Translations under genes and position numbers: made by a program
Notes under the pieces: model-generated
Seen by the model: only the letters and a program-made list of their open reading frames with translations
The model's database searches: none
What the model was told of the DNA's origin: nothing
Shown: positions 32,625 to 43,673 of the stretch, piece after piece
How the letters are laid out: every line of letters starts with the position of its first letter
Numbering within the stretch: position 1 is the first letter of the stretch
Assembly: GCA_030522415.1 (NCBI GenBank)
Contig: CM060108.1
Coordinates: 36,460,256-36,524,255 of the forward strand
DNA: 64,000 nt
Source of the DNA: Channallabes apus
Taxonomy: Eukaryota; Chordata; Actinopteri; Siluriformes; Clariidae
Direction of reading: 5' to 3'

Positions 32625-33637
32625 GTCAAGCCGGCCTTTCAAGCGGCGTAATTGACACCATCCTAAGTGCTAGGGCTCCCTCCACTAGAAGGATTTATGC
32701 CTTCAAATGGAAGGTATTCGAGAGCTGGTGCATGGCAAAGCAGGTGGTCCACTGCCAAATCGTTTCAGTGCTGGAATTCCTGCAAGAGAAATTGTCCTCG
32801 GGCTTGTGCCCTAGTACCCTCAGAACGTACGTGGCCGCTATTTCAGCCTACCACGTTCTGACTGAAGGGGTTACTGTGGGAAATCACCCTTTAGTTGCCT
32901 GTTTCATTCGTGGAGCTAAACGGTTGAGGCCACCCACTAGAGTCACGGCTCCTTCGTGGGATTTATCTATCGTGCTCGAAGGTCTAATCGACACTCCTTT
33001 TGAACCGCTAGAATCAGCGCCTGACAAGCTTCTGACTCTCAAGATGGTTTTTCTTATGGCCATTACCTCTCTAAAGAGGATCGGAGACCTGCGTGCATTG
33101 TCAGTCTCCCCATCTTGCCTGGACTTTGCCCCTGGGCTAGTCAAGGCCATTCTGCATCCTCACCCAAACTATCTACCGAAAGTTCCTTTCTCAACCATGC
33201 ACCCTGTCGTCCTGGAAGCCTTCTGTCCTCCGCCCTTTGCGGATTCGGAGCAGGAGAAACTTCACCTACTGTTCCCAGTACGTGCTCTTCAGGCTTATGT
33301 CCACCGCACCAACCAGTGGCGTAAGTCAGAGCAACTCTTTATATGTTATGGAGGCCGCAACCGGGGGGCGGCCGCCACCACACATACTCTGTCACACTGG
33401 GTGAGAGATGCTATTGCCCTCTCCTACGAGGCGCGTGGACTCACTTCGCCTCTAGGAGTCAGGACTCATTCAACCAGAGGGGTCGCCTCATCTATTGCTC
33501 TTGCAAGAGGTACTCCCCTGCAACAAGTGTGTGACGCGGCGGGTTGGTCCTCTCCGCACACATTTGTAAGATTTTATAGTCTGGATGTCCATGCCACTTC
33601 GGGCTCACAAGTCCTCGAGTCAGCTTCCCAGACATGA
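32600..33637 (+). CDS. DIRS tyrosine recombinase (YR)
   Basis: A lambda-integrase-like recombinase that integrates the circular DNA intermediate. The N-terminal core-binding region starts near ARAPSTRRIYAFKWKVFESW (about 32670). The catalytic domain shows arginine in SLKRIGDLRAL, the H-x-x-R box RTHSTRGVASS and the tyrosine in FVRFYSLDV, giving R-H-R-Y. The frame is open to TGA at 33637 and overlaps the end of the RT/RNase H frame in a different phase, as usual in DIRS. The start is not fixed, because the frame is open far upstream by chance. The recombinase looks intact. Confidence 0.82.
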   Translation: MAPERDQLSQAGLSSGVIDTILSARAPSTRRIYAFKWKVFESWCMAKQVVHCQIVSVLEFLQEKLSSGLCPSTLRTYVAAISAYHVLTEGVTVGNHPLVACFIRGAKRLRPPTRVTAPSWDLSIVLEGLIDTPFEPLESAPDKLLTLKMVFLMAITSLKRIGDLRALSVSPSCLDFAPGLVKAILHPHPNYLPKVPFSTMHPVVLEAFCPPPFADSEQEKLHLLFPVRALQAYVHRTNQWRKSEQLFICYGGRNRGAAATTHTLSHWVRDAIALSYEARGLTSPLGVRTHSTRGVASSIALARGTPLQQVCDAAGWSSPHTFVRFYSLDVHATSGSQVLESASQT

Positions 33638-33720
33638 ATCTGAGACCTTCTCGGTCTTGTGCGCACACGCTACACAACCTTGGGGTCCAGACACCTGTAG
33701 TGTGGCGGCGTTGGTATTCT

Positions 33721-33827
33721 TGTTCCCATAGCGTTTCACGCAGCATCGAGTGTAGCCTCGAAAGGGAACGTCTCGGGTTACTTTTTGCTGTAACCCTGTT
33801 CCCTGAAAGGCGGGAACGAGATGCTGC
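33721..33827. repeat. DIRS internal complementary region
   Basis: The first half repeats the complement of the left terminal repeat tip (CATCGAGTGTAGCCTCGAAA), and the second half repeats the right tip (TGTAACCCTGTTCCCTGAAA), joined by ACGTCTCGGGTTACTTTTTG. This is the template that lets DIRS complete its ends during circle formation. It shows what the undisturbed outer junction looks like and reveals that the right end continues at 45784. Confidence 0.88.
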
Positions 33828-33867
33828 ATCCGAATGCCGCACTACCACGTGACCGGACGTCCATTCA

Positions 33868-34049
33868 GACAAATTAATCTGAAGGTCGTTGCCGGCTCAC
33901 CGGTATTTATGACGTCACCTGACCGAGGTTATATATAGCCAGATATTGGTGTTTTTGCACACATGCTTCACAGCCGGCAATGCGACAAGATAGTTCCCAT
34001 AGCGTTTCACGCAGCATCTCGTTCCCGCCTTTCAGGGAACAGGGTTACA
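33868..34049. repeat. DIRS right inverted terminal repeat, main part
   Basis: Reverse complement of the left repeat, ending GGGAACAGGGTTACA. The last ~20 bases are displaced to 45784-45804 (CAGCAAAGTAACCCGAGACG and one base) by the CACTG transposon. Confidence 0.88.
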
Positions 34050-34149
34050 CACTGTAAAAAAAAAAAAAAGCGTAAAAAAACGGTCAAATGACTAGCAGCA
34101 GTGGCTGCCAAACAAAAACCGTAAAATTAAGGTAAAATACACTAGTTCA

Positions 34150-34600
34150 TATTATGCTCAAAAACATTAAATTTACAGAAATTGTTATTTTATCTTTTAC
34201 AGAGAAACACCGTTATTTTACAGATTTTTCCTACATTTATACAATTGAACACTTTCATTAAACGAGCAGCACTAGAAGTTTAGCAGTGAAACACCATTAT
34301 TTTACAGATTTTTGCTAAATTTATACGATTGAAGACCTTCAATAAAGCAACAGCACTATATGTTTAGCAGTGAAACACCATTATTTTACAGATTTCCCAA
34401 AATGTATACGATTTAACACATTCATTAAAACAGCACTAGACGTGTAGCAGCAAAATGTTTTTATTTTACAGTTTTTTCCAAAATTATTACAATCAAACAC
34501 CTTCAATAAAGCAAAAGCATTAGGCATTTAGCAGGAAACACTGTTATTTACAGATTTTTCATAAATTGAAGATCAAACAAAGCAATAACACAAAACCCTG
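34150..34600. repeat. Tandem array, about 84-bp unit, ~5 copies
   Basis: Units are marked by GAAACACCATTATTTTACAG at about 34204, 34288, 34372, 34452 and 34534, each followed by a T-rich stretch, CAATAAA-like sequence and AGCACTA...TTTAGCAG. The unit period is 80-84 bp with substitutions between copies. Confidence 0.82.
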
Positions 34601-34777
34601 GATATTTTACTTTTTTTCATAAATTCCTATGAATACACATGTTCAATAAAGTGTTAACACAAACTCAAGATTACAATATTTGTATAAAAATAAAAATAAA
34701 AGTAAACAGTCTGTATAACTGTGACACAGTATAGTACAGGTCTGATGCAAAATACAGTAAAAAAGTTCAGTTTTATA

Positions 34778-35446
34778 CAGAGGTGTCAAGTAACGAAGTA
34801 CAAATACTTCGTTACCTTACTTAAGTAGAAATTTTGGGTATCTATACTTTACTGGAGTAATTATTTTTCAGCCGACTTTTTACTTCTACTCCTTACATTT
34901 TTAAGCAATTATCTGTACTTTCTACTCCTTACTTTTTAAAAACAGCCTCGTTACTCTATTTTTATGATCAGAACGCGCAACCCCTCCGGTCGCATGACAA
35001 GAACGCCCACAACGCCGCCCCCCCCCCCCCCCCCCCGTCACATGATCAGAACGCGCACAACGCCCCCCCCCCCCGTCACATGATCAGAACGCGCACAACG
35101 CCCCCCCCCCCCCCTCGTCACATGATCAGAACGTGCACAACGCCCCCCCCCCCTCGTCACATGATCAGAACGTGCACAACGCCCCCCCCCTCGTCACTTG
35201 ATCAGAACGTACACAACGCCGCCCCCCCCCCCCCGTTGCATGATCAGAAAGCGAGACCTTAATGCTTTTTTTCCCCCTCACGGTACTTTTACTTTTATAC
35301 TTTAAGTAGTTTTGAAACCAGTACTTTTAAACTTTTACTTAAGTAAAAAGCTTGGGGTGATACTTCAACTTCTAAAGAAGTATTTCTGAACCCTAGTATC
35401 TATACTTCTACTCAAGTAATGAATGTGAATACTTTTGACACCACTG
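34778..35446. mobile_element. Small hAT element inside the CACTG transposon
   Basis: 669 bp with ends CAGAGGTGTCAAGTAACGAA (left) and the inverse of CAGTGGTGTCAAAAGTATTC (right), flanked by an exact 8-bp duplication GTTTTATA (34770-34777 and 35447-35454). The ends are rich in ACTTAAGTA-type repeats. It has no transposase and carries the C-rich minisatellite. Confidence 0.92.
34995..35245. repeat. C-rich minisatellite, ~39-bp unit
   Basis: About six units of CACATGATCAGAACGCGCAC, each followed by a run of 8-18 cytosines. Unit starts are near 35041, 35079, 35121, 35160, 35199 and 35239. Run length varies between units, which is expected for slippage. Confidence 0.88.
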
Positions 35447-35454
35447 GTTTTATA

Positions 35455-36149
35455 GCATTACAGTAAAATCCTAAAATGAAAAACAAAATTAAATATTTAG
35501 ACTATTGTGCCATAACAGTGGAACATTCTCTCTCACAAACTTAAACATTGCTGTGAAATATCCTTGACTAAAAACCTATGAAGAAATGAACAATTTCAAA
35601 CAATATTCTCAATGTTCCAATTAATGTTGGATTGGAAACTTTATTACAAATATAGTACAATGTGGTCCCCTTTTTAACTCTATTGTTCTTATATAATGTA
35701 TGTGTACAAATAACTTAAACTTTTAGTTCAGATTCCTAATATCTTAGTGCAATTAAGTCAAATCTAAAACATACCAAAATGGCAAAATGGACGGTCCAGT
35801 GTATCCAAGAAAGATCTTCTTCCAAACAGGCAGTAAACAACTTTTAGGGCATTAGGGTGGATTGGAAGAGAGAAGAAAAGAACACATTAAGATCTTAGAT
35901 TTAAAAGAAAAACGTGGCAGTATTAATAAATGAGCTTTGTTTACAGCAACAACAATAAGAATTAAAATAAGAACAAAAAATATCTTAGCGTCATTGTCTC
36001 TTGAGCTTGCAGGTATTTTACATTTCAGAGTCTTCTCCTCTGTCCCTCAGAGTCTGCTTTCCTCCTCACTTGTAGCTCAGCAGTGTGTCTTCACTCCTCT
36101 GAATTTACACACACCCGTTTACTGGCTGCTGAGTCACACCACCCCTGTG
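35455..36149. other. Middle of the CACTG transposon, no gene
   Basis: AT-rich sequence with no motif-bearing frame. It continues across the Gypsy insertion into 44796: the junction reads CTGTGCGCG then CTAAACATTT once the Gypsy is removed. Confidence 0.6.
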
Positions 36150-36153
36150 CGCG

Positions 36154-37269
36154 TGTAACACTCCTGAACAGACTGAACAGAAGATTTAATTATGAAAATT
36201 AAATAAAGACATGCGCAGCAGTGATGGCTTCCTCAACGCTGTATTTAACATGAATCTAATAAAAAATGAAAACTACATATATGACAGCTTTACACACAGT
36301 TAACATGCTAAACAGAAAAAAAAGCATGTCCTTCACAATTGACACCCAAACATTATACTTTGACAAGCAGAATCAGCTTTCCAAAATACATATGCACACT
36401 GAGAAAATATATAGTCCTACCTAAATATAAGCATATATAATCTTCACTCATATCAATCTGCAACAATGAAATAACTGTATGACCTTAATAATCCAACTAT
36501 ACAATTACCATATTAGCTAAACACTCCTATCAAAACACTTGGTTCAAACAATTGCATTCAGCACATTCAACACAAAAAAAAAGGGCACACTAAATAATTA
36601 ATGTTTGCAATGCCTAACTCACAGTGACCAGATATATTTGGAGGAATGGAGTTAAGTTACCCACACTGGTTAAGTGCAAGCTAAACCATAACTTAACATC
36701 AGAAATTCTACAATAACACCAGCACATTAGCCATTTATCATAACTGACGGACTATCGCGCTAGTCACGAAGCACCTATGCTATTTGTGTGCTTAGCATGC
36801 TGACCTCATGGCACGCCATCAATTTAGTTAAATTAACTACTTTAAACACGACTTTAAACACAGGGCTCAGCAATATCACATTGAACAGTGTACTAACGGA
36901 AGTGTGTTTTGTGCATTTAATTATTGCAAATACCTGAACAGAAGATTTAATTATGAAAATTAAATAAAGACATGCGCAGCAGTGATGGCTTCCTCAACGC
37001 TGTATTTAACATGAATGAAGCACAGCACATGCGCGCCACCTACTGAGGCATGCGATGACGTCATGACCCAGGTATGCCGATTAACGAGAAGCACTTTTTA
37101 AAGGCACAGAACACTTTTTCCTCAAGCAAGCACAAATAAGCAGTCAACAATCATTTTCAGAACATCAACATGACATGTATCCAATGTATATCACATCAAG
37201 CAGACACATATTTTCAGTAATCTTATCAAACAACGTTTAACATAATGTGCATTTATCATATTTATCACA
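36154..37269 (-). repeat. Gypsy 3' LTR
   Basis: 1116 bp, TG...CA in both directions. It contains an internal duplication of about 80 bp: the block from ACAGAAGATTTAATTATG to GTATTTAACATGAAT occurs at 36177-36254 and again at about 36940-37017. Confidence 0.93.
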
Positions 37270-37836
37270 CTCTCCCCTACAGGATAAGATGTCGTCCCGA
37301 CATCCACTAACATCCTATTAAACTTCTAACACTTTCCCTTAAGGAACTATATCTAAATTCAGTCACATTCTCAAACATGCTTTAACAACATCAGTCTTTT
37401 TTTTTTTTTTTTTTTTTACATAATCCTGGGCATCTGGTTAAAAGTCTTTCCTGCCCCAAATGCAATATACCATGTCCACCTTAAAGGGAGGGGGAAAAAA
37501 GGATTTAAATTCCAGGACCTCTCCTTTCATACAAAACCAATTTAAAAAAAGGAAGTCAATTGCAGTGTATAAAATCACTGTTAAGTCCCGGGCCGTGCCA
37601 AGTAGACAAACAGAAAATAATGATTCAAAGTCTCTGATGTATCAAAAACTTTCAAAATGTTCGCGTAATGTTCTCATGGGCCTTGCAAAACAGTCCATTT
37701 TCCTTAGAACTCAAAACTGTGCAGCTCAAGTGTATGTGTGTATGCAAAAGTTCACAGTCCTGCACAAGTTCTTCCAAAGTCCAAAAAAAAAGAGAATTGG
37801 TGTGTATGTTATTGTAATTGAAGTATTAATGCATGC
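37270..37836 (-). other. Gypsy 3' untranslated part and polypurine tract
   Basis: The minus strand reads GTAGGGGAGAG directly before the 3' LTR (37270-37280), a typical polypurine tract for plus-strand priming. A T run at about 37397-37417 is also present. No coding frame is recognised. Confidence 0.7.
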
Positions 37837-40800
37837 TCAAAGACAAACAGAATGTTGTCCCTGGTAGGCAACCATTATTGGCACCCAAGGCGTTACAGCA
37901 GGTGTCCACACATTAGGAAAGGGTCGATCACATTCTGGACCAGCTATTTCAATTTTGTAACAGGTAGGCGTGCCTAAACTGTCGTACGTGAATCTTTTTG
38001 GTGGTCGTCTTTGCCTCACTGAATCTTTACAATACACCCCCCCAGACCCATCACTGGACTCCCCTGTTTCAGCTGGTTCCTGCACGGGTGTATTGATGGG
38101 TGTTGGAAGATCTTGTTCTGTCTCAACTGAAGGTAACAATCTCAAGAGGTAAGTGATCGCAGGGCATTAGAAGGTTTCTGTGTAATACTCGTGACCTTCC
38201 TTTCCCTTGTTCAGGCTTGATCTCATAGATTGGTGCATCCTCTGCCACTTTACGTACAACAACATGGACTTGCTCTTCCCAATAATTTCGGAGTTTTCCC
38301 GGTCCTCCCCTTGGGGTCAAGTTTCTCACTAGGACTCTGCCGCCAGGGTCCAGATCAGTATATCTCACCTTCTGGTCATAATTCTTTTTATTTCGTTCCC
38401 TTGCCTTTTTTGCATGTTCCCTGGCTATCTCTTGTGCTTCTCGCATCCCTCGTTTCCATGCTTCCAGGTATTCGCTTTGGCTCGTAGATGGACCATCATC
38501 ACTAAGTCCAAAGAGTACATCAATGGGGAGTCTCGGGGAGCGCCCAAACAAGAGCTGAAATGGAGAGAAGCCAGTCACTTCACTTTTTGTACAATTGTAG
38601 GCATAGATCAATTTATCTAGTGAGCTTTTCCAAGTTGATTTCTGTTTTTCGGTGAGAGTTTTCAACATTTGCAACAGTGTTCGATTGAATCTCTCCACCT
38701 GTCCATTCCCCTGGGGGTGGTACGGGGTAGTTCTTGATGCAGTGATGCCGCTATGCTTTTGCAGCTGAGTAAACAGCTGGTTCTGAAACTCACCCCCTTG
38801 ATCATGGTGGATTCTCAGTGGAAATCCAAACTTGAGAGCAAAGTCATTAAATATTTTGTCTGCCACCGTTCTGCCAGACTTTGATGTTGTCGCATATGCT
38901 TGTGCAAATCTTGTAAAATGGTCAACAATGACCAGGATATACTCGTATCCTCCTGTACATTTTTCTAAATGAAGGAAGTCCACTGATACAAGCTCAAATG
39001 GGCAAGTCGTCGTAATTGGTTTAAGGCGTGCCCTCACCTCCCTATACGGTTTCTTCTGTTTAATGCAAGAGCAAGATCTTAACACGTAATGCTCAATGTC
39101 TTGCTGCATGTGGGGCCAAAAGAAGCGGTCTCTTATCAAACTGGTGGTTCGATCGACACCCTGGTGTCCCATTTTATCATGTAATTCTTCCAGTGCCATT
39201 TTTCTAAATTTCTCTGGCAGGAACAACTGAGTTCTCTGTGCTGTCTTTCTCTGCAGGATACCATCGTCATCCAGCATCAACTTGTCCCAGCCTCTGATCA
39301 ATCCTTTGACGGTGGGGCCCACAGCCCTCCACTGCTTAGCAGGTAGTCTTACTCCTGATTGTAAGTGATTAATTACCAGCTGTATGTCCTTATCTTCCCT
39401 TTGAGCCTTCCTGATTTCTTCCTTTGACAGGGGTTCTGTTGAAGCCGTACACATTTCAGTTCTCATTGGTGAACTCTGGCAAGGTACAGCAAAGGACCAT
39501 GGCATATCTGATTCAAACTGAGCTTCCACTACCTGTATCATGGCTCCGATCGAATCTGATGAAAGTTCCTCTGTATACTCTGGCATAGTTTCCTCTGAGA
39601 CCGTGGTCAATCTGGATAACGCATCAGCATCAATGTTTTCCTTTCCTGGACGATACCGGATGGTGAAATGAAAATTTGCAAGCTCTGCTACCCATCTGCA
39701 TCCTGTCGCGTTCAATTTGGCAGATGTCAAAACATAAGTAAGGGGATTGTTGTCACTGTACACGGTAAACGTTGGGGCATAGTATAGATAGTCCCTGAAC
39801 TTTTCTGTAATGGCCCATTTGAGAGCCAGGAATTCCAACTTTCCACTGTGCAAATGATACTTTTGTTCTGCTGCTGTCAATGTTCTCGATCCGTATGCAA
39901 TCACTCTCAGCTTTCCATCCTGGTGCTGATACAGAACAGCTCCCAATCCCTGATTTGATGCGTCGGTGTGTAGTACGAATGGTTTAGTAAAGTCCGGGAA
40001 CCCCAGGACAGGTGGCTTGACTAAACAATCAATCAGTTTTTCAAGTGTTTCTCGGTGTTGCTCTGTCCACTCAATCAACTGACTTGATGGAACCACGTGA
40101 TTCTTGAGGTGAGTCCCTCTTTTCCCTTTACCTTTCATTTGTACTTTGTCATTTTTCAGTAGGTCATACAAGGGGCAAGCAATTCTCGAAAAGTCCTTGA
40201 TGTAAGATCGGTAGTAGCTTAACAATCCCAATATCTTTCTTAATTCTCCTACTGTGGTAGGTTTCTTGTCTTTCAGTGCTGTCACAGCTATAGTATCTGC
40301 AGGGTCAATCCTGCTACCTTCTTTAGAAACTATTCTCCCCAAGTAGCGGACCTCCTCTCTGAACAACTCGCATTTTTTTGGCTTTAGTTTCACCCCATGT
40401 GACTGCAACCGCTGTAAGACTTCCCTTACTGCCTCAACATGCTCATCAATGGATTTTGTGAAGACCAAGATGTCGTCCAAGTAAGGTACACAAATGTTGT
40501 CACGCAGTCCTTCCAAGCATCCTTCCATAAATTGCTGAAACGCGGCAGGTGCATTCATGAGCCCAAAAGGGATACGGACCCATTCATACAATCCCCACAG
40601 TGTGCTAAACGCTGTCAGTGGTCTGCTTTCTTGAGTCATAAACCCTTGATGGTACGCCTTCCCTTGGTCTAGCAAGGAGAACCATCTATTTCCGCCCAGG
40701 CCATCAAGTATGTCCTGTACTCTTGGAATCGGTTGGCGGTCTGGAACGGTCTTCCGATTAAGGTCCCTGTAATCAATACACAACCTCAGGCTACCATCCT

Positions 40801-41035
40801 TCTTCCTGACACACACAATTGGTGACGCATAAGGTGAATGAGATTTTTCAATCCACCCCTGGGCGATCAAGTCTTGTAGGTAATCTTTCATTTCTTGGTA
40901 CAAAGGTTTTGGAACAGATGTGTACATTCGTACAACAGGTGTCTGGTCCGTCAAACTGATGTTTAACTGCAGGTTTTTTATACATCCAATGTCCTCGTCT
41001 GACTTTGAAAAGGAATTACACTCCTCTCGGAGCAT
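37837..41035 (-). CDS. Gypsy pol: RT, RNase H, integrase
   Basis: A 970-codon frame from 41035 to 38123. [16 protein letters not shown] with catalytic D123, and YLDD at 185-188. RNase [13 protein letters not shown], then [11 protein letters not shown] and [10 protein letters not shown]. Integrase: zinc-binding HDKMGHQG...CSCIKQ, then core D (VDFLHLE), D (HHDQGGEFQ) and E (GQVERFNRT), all present. After the stop at 38123 the family-typical tail ([18 protein letters not shown]) continues in a shifted frame to 37837, so a small indel near 38140 may have cut the C-terminal tail. The frame is directly preceded, in phase, by TAG after the protease. Confidence 0.9.
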
Positions 41036-42067
41036 CTATTTGATTTTCTGTTGCTGTTGGGAGGACAAATGACTCACGTCCACAGGTGGGTCCCACGCTT
41101 CTTCGCTGTCTTTTTTGCTTGGTTGTTTAGCACTCTCATTAACACAGGCTGTCATTGCACACGATGACGCTGTTGCTGGTAACACTGATTTTATAGCTTG
41201 TACTGTTCCAAGCTCAGTTCTTCCCACCAGACAGATGTCATGATCAGTCACATTCTGCACACCAATCTGAATCACAGGTCGGCTCCCTTTTTTCAAAGTC
41301 AAGAGTGTTTCAAGAGGTTCCAGTCCATCAGGGTACTGCGGGTTGACCGACTGTTCAAACAACATGATCCTATCCTGTCTCATACATGGGGCTTTTACTT
41401 GGCACTTGATCTGCACAATTGCACGTTTTGGCACATTAACACGTTCTTTCAAAGTCTTGACTAAATATTCACTTGAACTCTCGGCTGTCACCAGGTTACT
41501 GAATGTTTGGACTTTACCTCTTCTCAAACTTGGAAAGGCACATCGAACAGTCTTGTTCAAGAGCTCTTTGCTTACATCGCCCTGCCCACTCGCTTCGCTC
41601 TGTTTCATCACCTGCTCGATCACGTTGTACCCAATGATTGGCTTGGACAATCGCTGGCCTTTCAGAATGAGCACTGGAATGACTAGTTCTTTCATCTGGT
41701 TCCCTTGCGGAGCCAAACTGAATGTGATTTCTACCCATCCTTCATAGGGCATGCTGGAACCATTGGCTGCAACAAGATTCAAGTTGTCTGTGGTCTCTGT
41801 CGCCTCTGAAACATCTCGTACCTTTACTCCAGGTATGTACTGATCCTTCCACTGCTGGTCTACAATGCATACTTGGGATCCTGTGTCCCACAATGCATCT
41901 GTTTTGTGTCTGTTTAAATAACAAGAAACTAAGCATTGTTTACCAACCAAGGCGGTCACAGGAGAGTGTTTGTTGACTTGACACTCAGAAATTAAATTGC
42001 ACTCGAAGGGAATGATCTCTGGTAGTAATCCAGCATTTTGAATACGCTGCTTTGGATGTGGGGACAA
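41036..42067 (-). CDS. Gypsy protease region
   Basis: A 343-codon frame with the retropepsin active site ALWDTGSQVCIVD near residue 60 and a second conserved block KPIIGYNVIE near 150 (the ILG-type motif). It ends in TAG at 41036-41038, immediately followed in the same frame by the ATG of pol. This could allow stop-codon readthrough, as in some retroelements, or be a point mutation in a formerly continuous frame. The upstream gag frame is offset, so expression may also need a frameshift. Confidence 0.82.
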   Translation of the reverse strand: MSPHPKQRIQNAGLLPEIIPFECNLISECQVNKHSPVTALVGKQCLVSCYLNRHKTDALWDTGSQVCIVDQQWKDQYIPGVKVRDVSEATETTDNLNLVAANGSSMPYEGWVEITFSLAPQGNQMKELVIPVLILKGQRLSKPIIGYNVIEQVMKQSEASGQGDVSKELLNKTVRCAFPSLRRGKVQTFSNLVTAESSSEYLVKTLKERVNVPKRAIVQIKCQVKAPCMRQDRIMLFEQSVNPQYPDGLEPLETLLTLKKGSRPVIQIGVQNVTDHDICLVGRTELGTVQAIKSVLPATASSCAMTACVNESAKQPSKKDSEEAWDPPVDVSHLSSQQQQKIK

Positions 42068-42081
42068 TTTAACTTGCTGGG

Positions 42082-43453
42082 TTACTCCCTGTCCCGTGGT
42101 GGCAACCCTTCCCTGTTTAACTGAATTCTACTTTGTGATCGGGTACCTCTCTCTTTACAACCTGCAAGGAAGTGTTCGTTACTCCCACAGTGATAACAGT
42201 GAGTGCACAGTTTCATCGATCTTGTTTGCTGACAGAGAAAGCACCGTCTTACCCTAGTGGGGCACGGCTGCCTGTATGGCTGAAAATATTGTGACTGTGG
42301 CGTTGCGGCATAGAACTGTGGCTCTGCATGAAACTGCTGTGGACTGAAGCCCTGAGCTGCATATTGTGTTGGCTGGAAGTACTGCGTTGACATTGGGTTC
42401 ATCCGCTGTTGATACGGCTGTGGTGTGTAAGAAGCTTGGAGGGGATGTTGCTGTTGTTCGCTTCCCTTCTGACTTAACCTCAAGACCTGATGTTGTGGTC
42501 CCTGATTCTCCTCTAAGATGGACTGATGGGCTGTTCTTAAAGCTGAAACATCACTGTTGACAACACAGCACTGTTGTGGTATAACTGGACCTTGCTGTAT
42601 TGACTCTTTAATCTGCATAATTTCTTCACTTAGACTTTTCAACTGTGACATCAAATCAATCTTTGGCTGTTTCTGTTTACCTTTTGACTGGATTGGTTCA
42701 CTTAACTGAGTGACATTGACAGCAGCATTTCTGTCGCCCTTCCGTTTACTCTGTCTCTCTGCCTCGTGGGAGCATCGGTAGGGTCAAATCTGTCTTTCCT
42801 TCCAAGTAGCTACGTAATTGAAGGCCTGGCGTAATGGCCCGAATAACAGAATCAACTATCTCATGCTCTGGGTAACCCTTATTGAGTCCACTTTCAATTT
42901 GACGGGCCAGGCTGGAAAAGGTTAATCTGTCTTTTTGGCCAGGCTCCCCAATGAGACCAGAAATTTTGAACTCTCTGTGCAATAAAGTCGACACCATTAG
43001 TCCCTGTGCTGGAAGCCAAGAGTTAACTGCCACACCATTCGCTGATGCCAGTCTTACTTGTGTGTTCTTTAAAACAGCCGCATTTGATTGCACAGCAGTA
43101 GACAGTTCAGTTTCCTTAATTTCACCCCTTTGTTCTGGTACTATATTCTCCCCTGTTCGTCCTGACGCTGGGCTTGCTTCGCTTTCCTGTACATCAGTTA
43201 CCATCATTTCACTCAATTTCTCATTTATACTTAGTAGCTCGGCCATGCCCCCATCCTCAAGCTCCTCTAGCTCCCTCCGTAGCAGATGATTACTGAGAAG
43301 ACTGACTAGAGACAGGCGTGTGACATTGGCTATATCTTCCGTATGAATTTCTAGGAACTCACTTAATTTAATTAATTTTGTCCTTGATAACATACACAGT
43401 CTTTCGCCAATTTCTTCCTGTAAGCTGCTTAAGGCATCCATTTCTACTATCAC
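42082..43453 (-). pseudogene. Gypsy gag with zinc knuckle, frameshifted
   Basis: The first part (42746-43453, 235 codons) has a helical N-terminus and the conserved stretch FKISGLIGEPGQKDRLTFSS, then GYPEHEIVDSVIRAI and LRSYLEGK, typical of this gag type. It ends early in another frame. The second part (42082-42654) is glutamine-, tyrosine- and proline-rich and ends with a zinc knuckle CYHCGSNEHFLAGC (CX2CX4HX4C). Between them an indel or small deletion near 42746 breaks the frame, although a reading through 42655-42745 is open in the second frame. Gag would form the particle and bind RNA. Confidence 0.78.
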
Positions 43454-43651
43454 GTCTTACAGTGTTAGATGTGAACTTTGACTTATCTGATTGAGCTCAG
43501 CTGCCTCTGGTGGTCGCTGTACCTCAAGTGCACGCTCCTGTCAATCAGCTCTGCCCTGTCACTCCACTCAACTGCTCCACGTCTGGTTAGTTAAAAGGTG
43601 GATGTCAATAGGCGGTTCCTGACGATTGGGAGGAATAACCGTCCGACATCA

Positions 43652-43669
43652 ATCCCAGCAGTGCCTCCA
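43652..43669 (-). promoter_or_regulatory. Gypsy primer-binding site, tRNA-Thr-like
   Basis: Four bases inside the 5' LTR the minus strand reads TGGAGGCACTGCTGGGAT. From memory this is complementary to the 3' end of a vertebrate tRNA-Thr (ATCCCAGCGGTGCCT plus CCA) at 17 of 18 positions. It would prime minus-strand DNA synthesis. Confidence 0.65.
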
Positions 43670-43673
43670 AATT

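Noticed and set aside
34995..35262. Short-repeat array first considered as a CRISPR-like structure
   Set aside because: The units are contiguous with cytosine runs instead of unique spacers, and the host is a eukaryote; it is a minisatellite.
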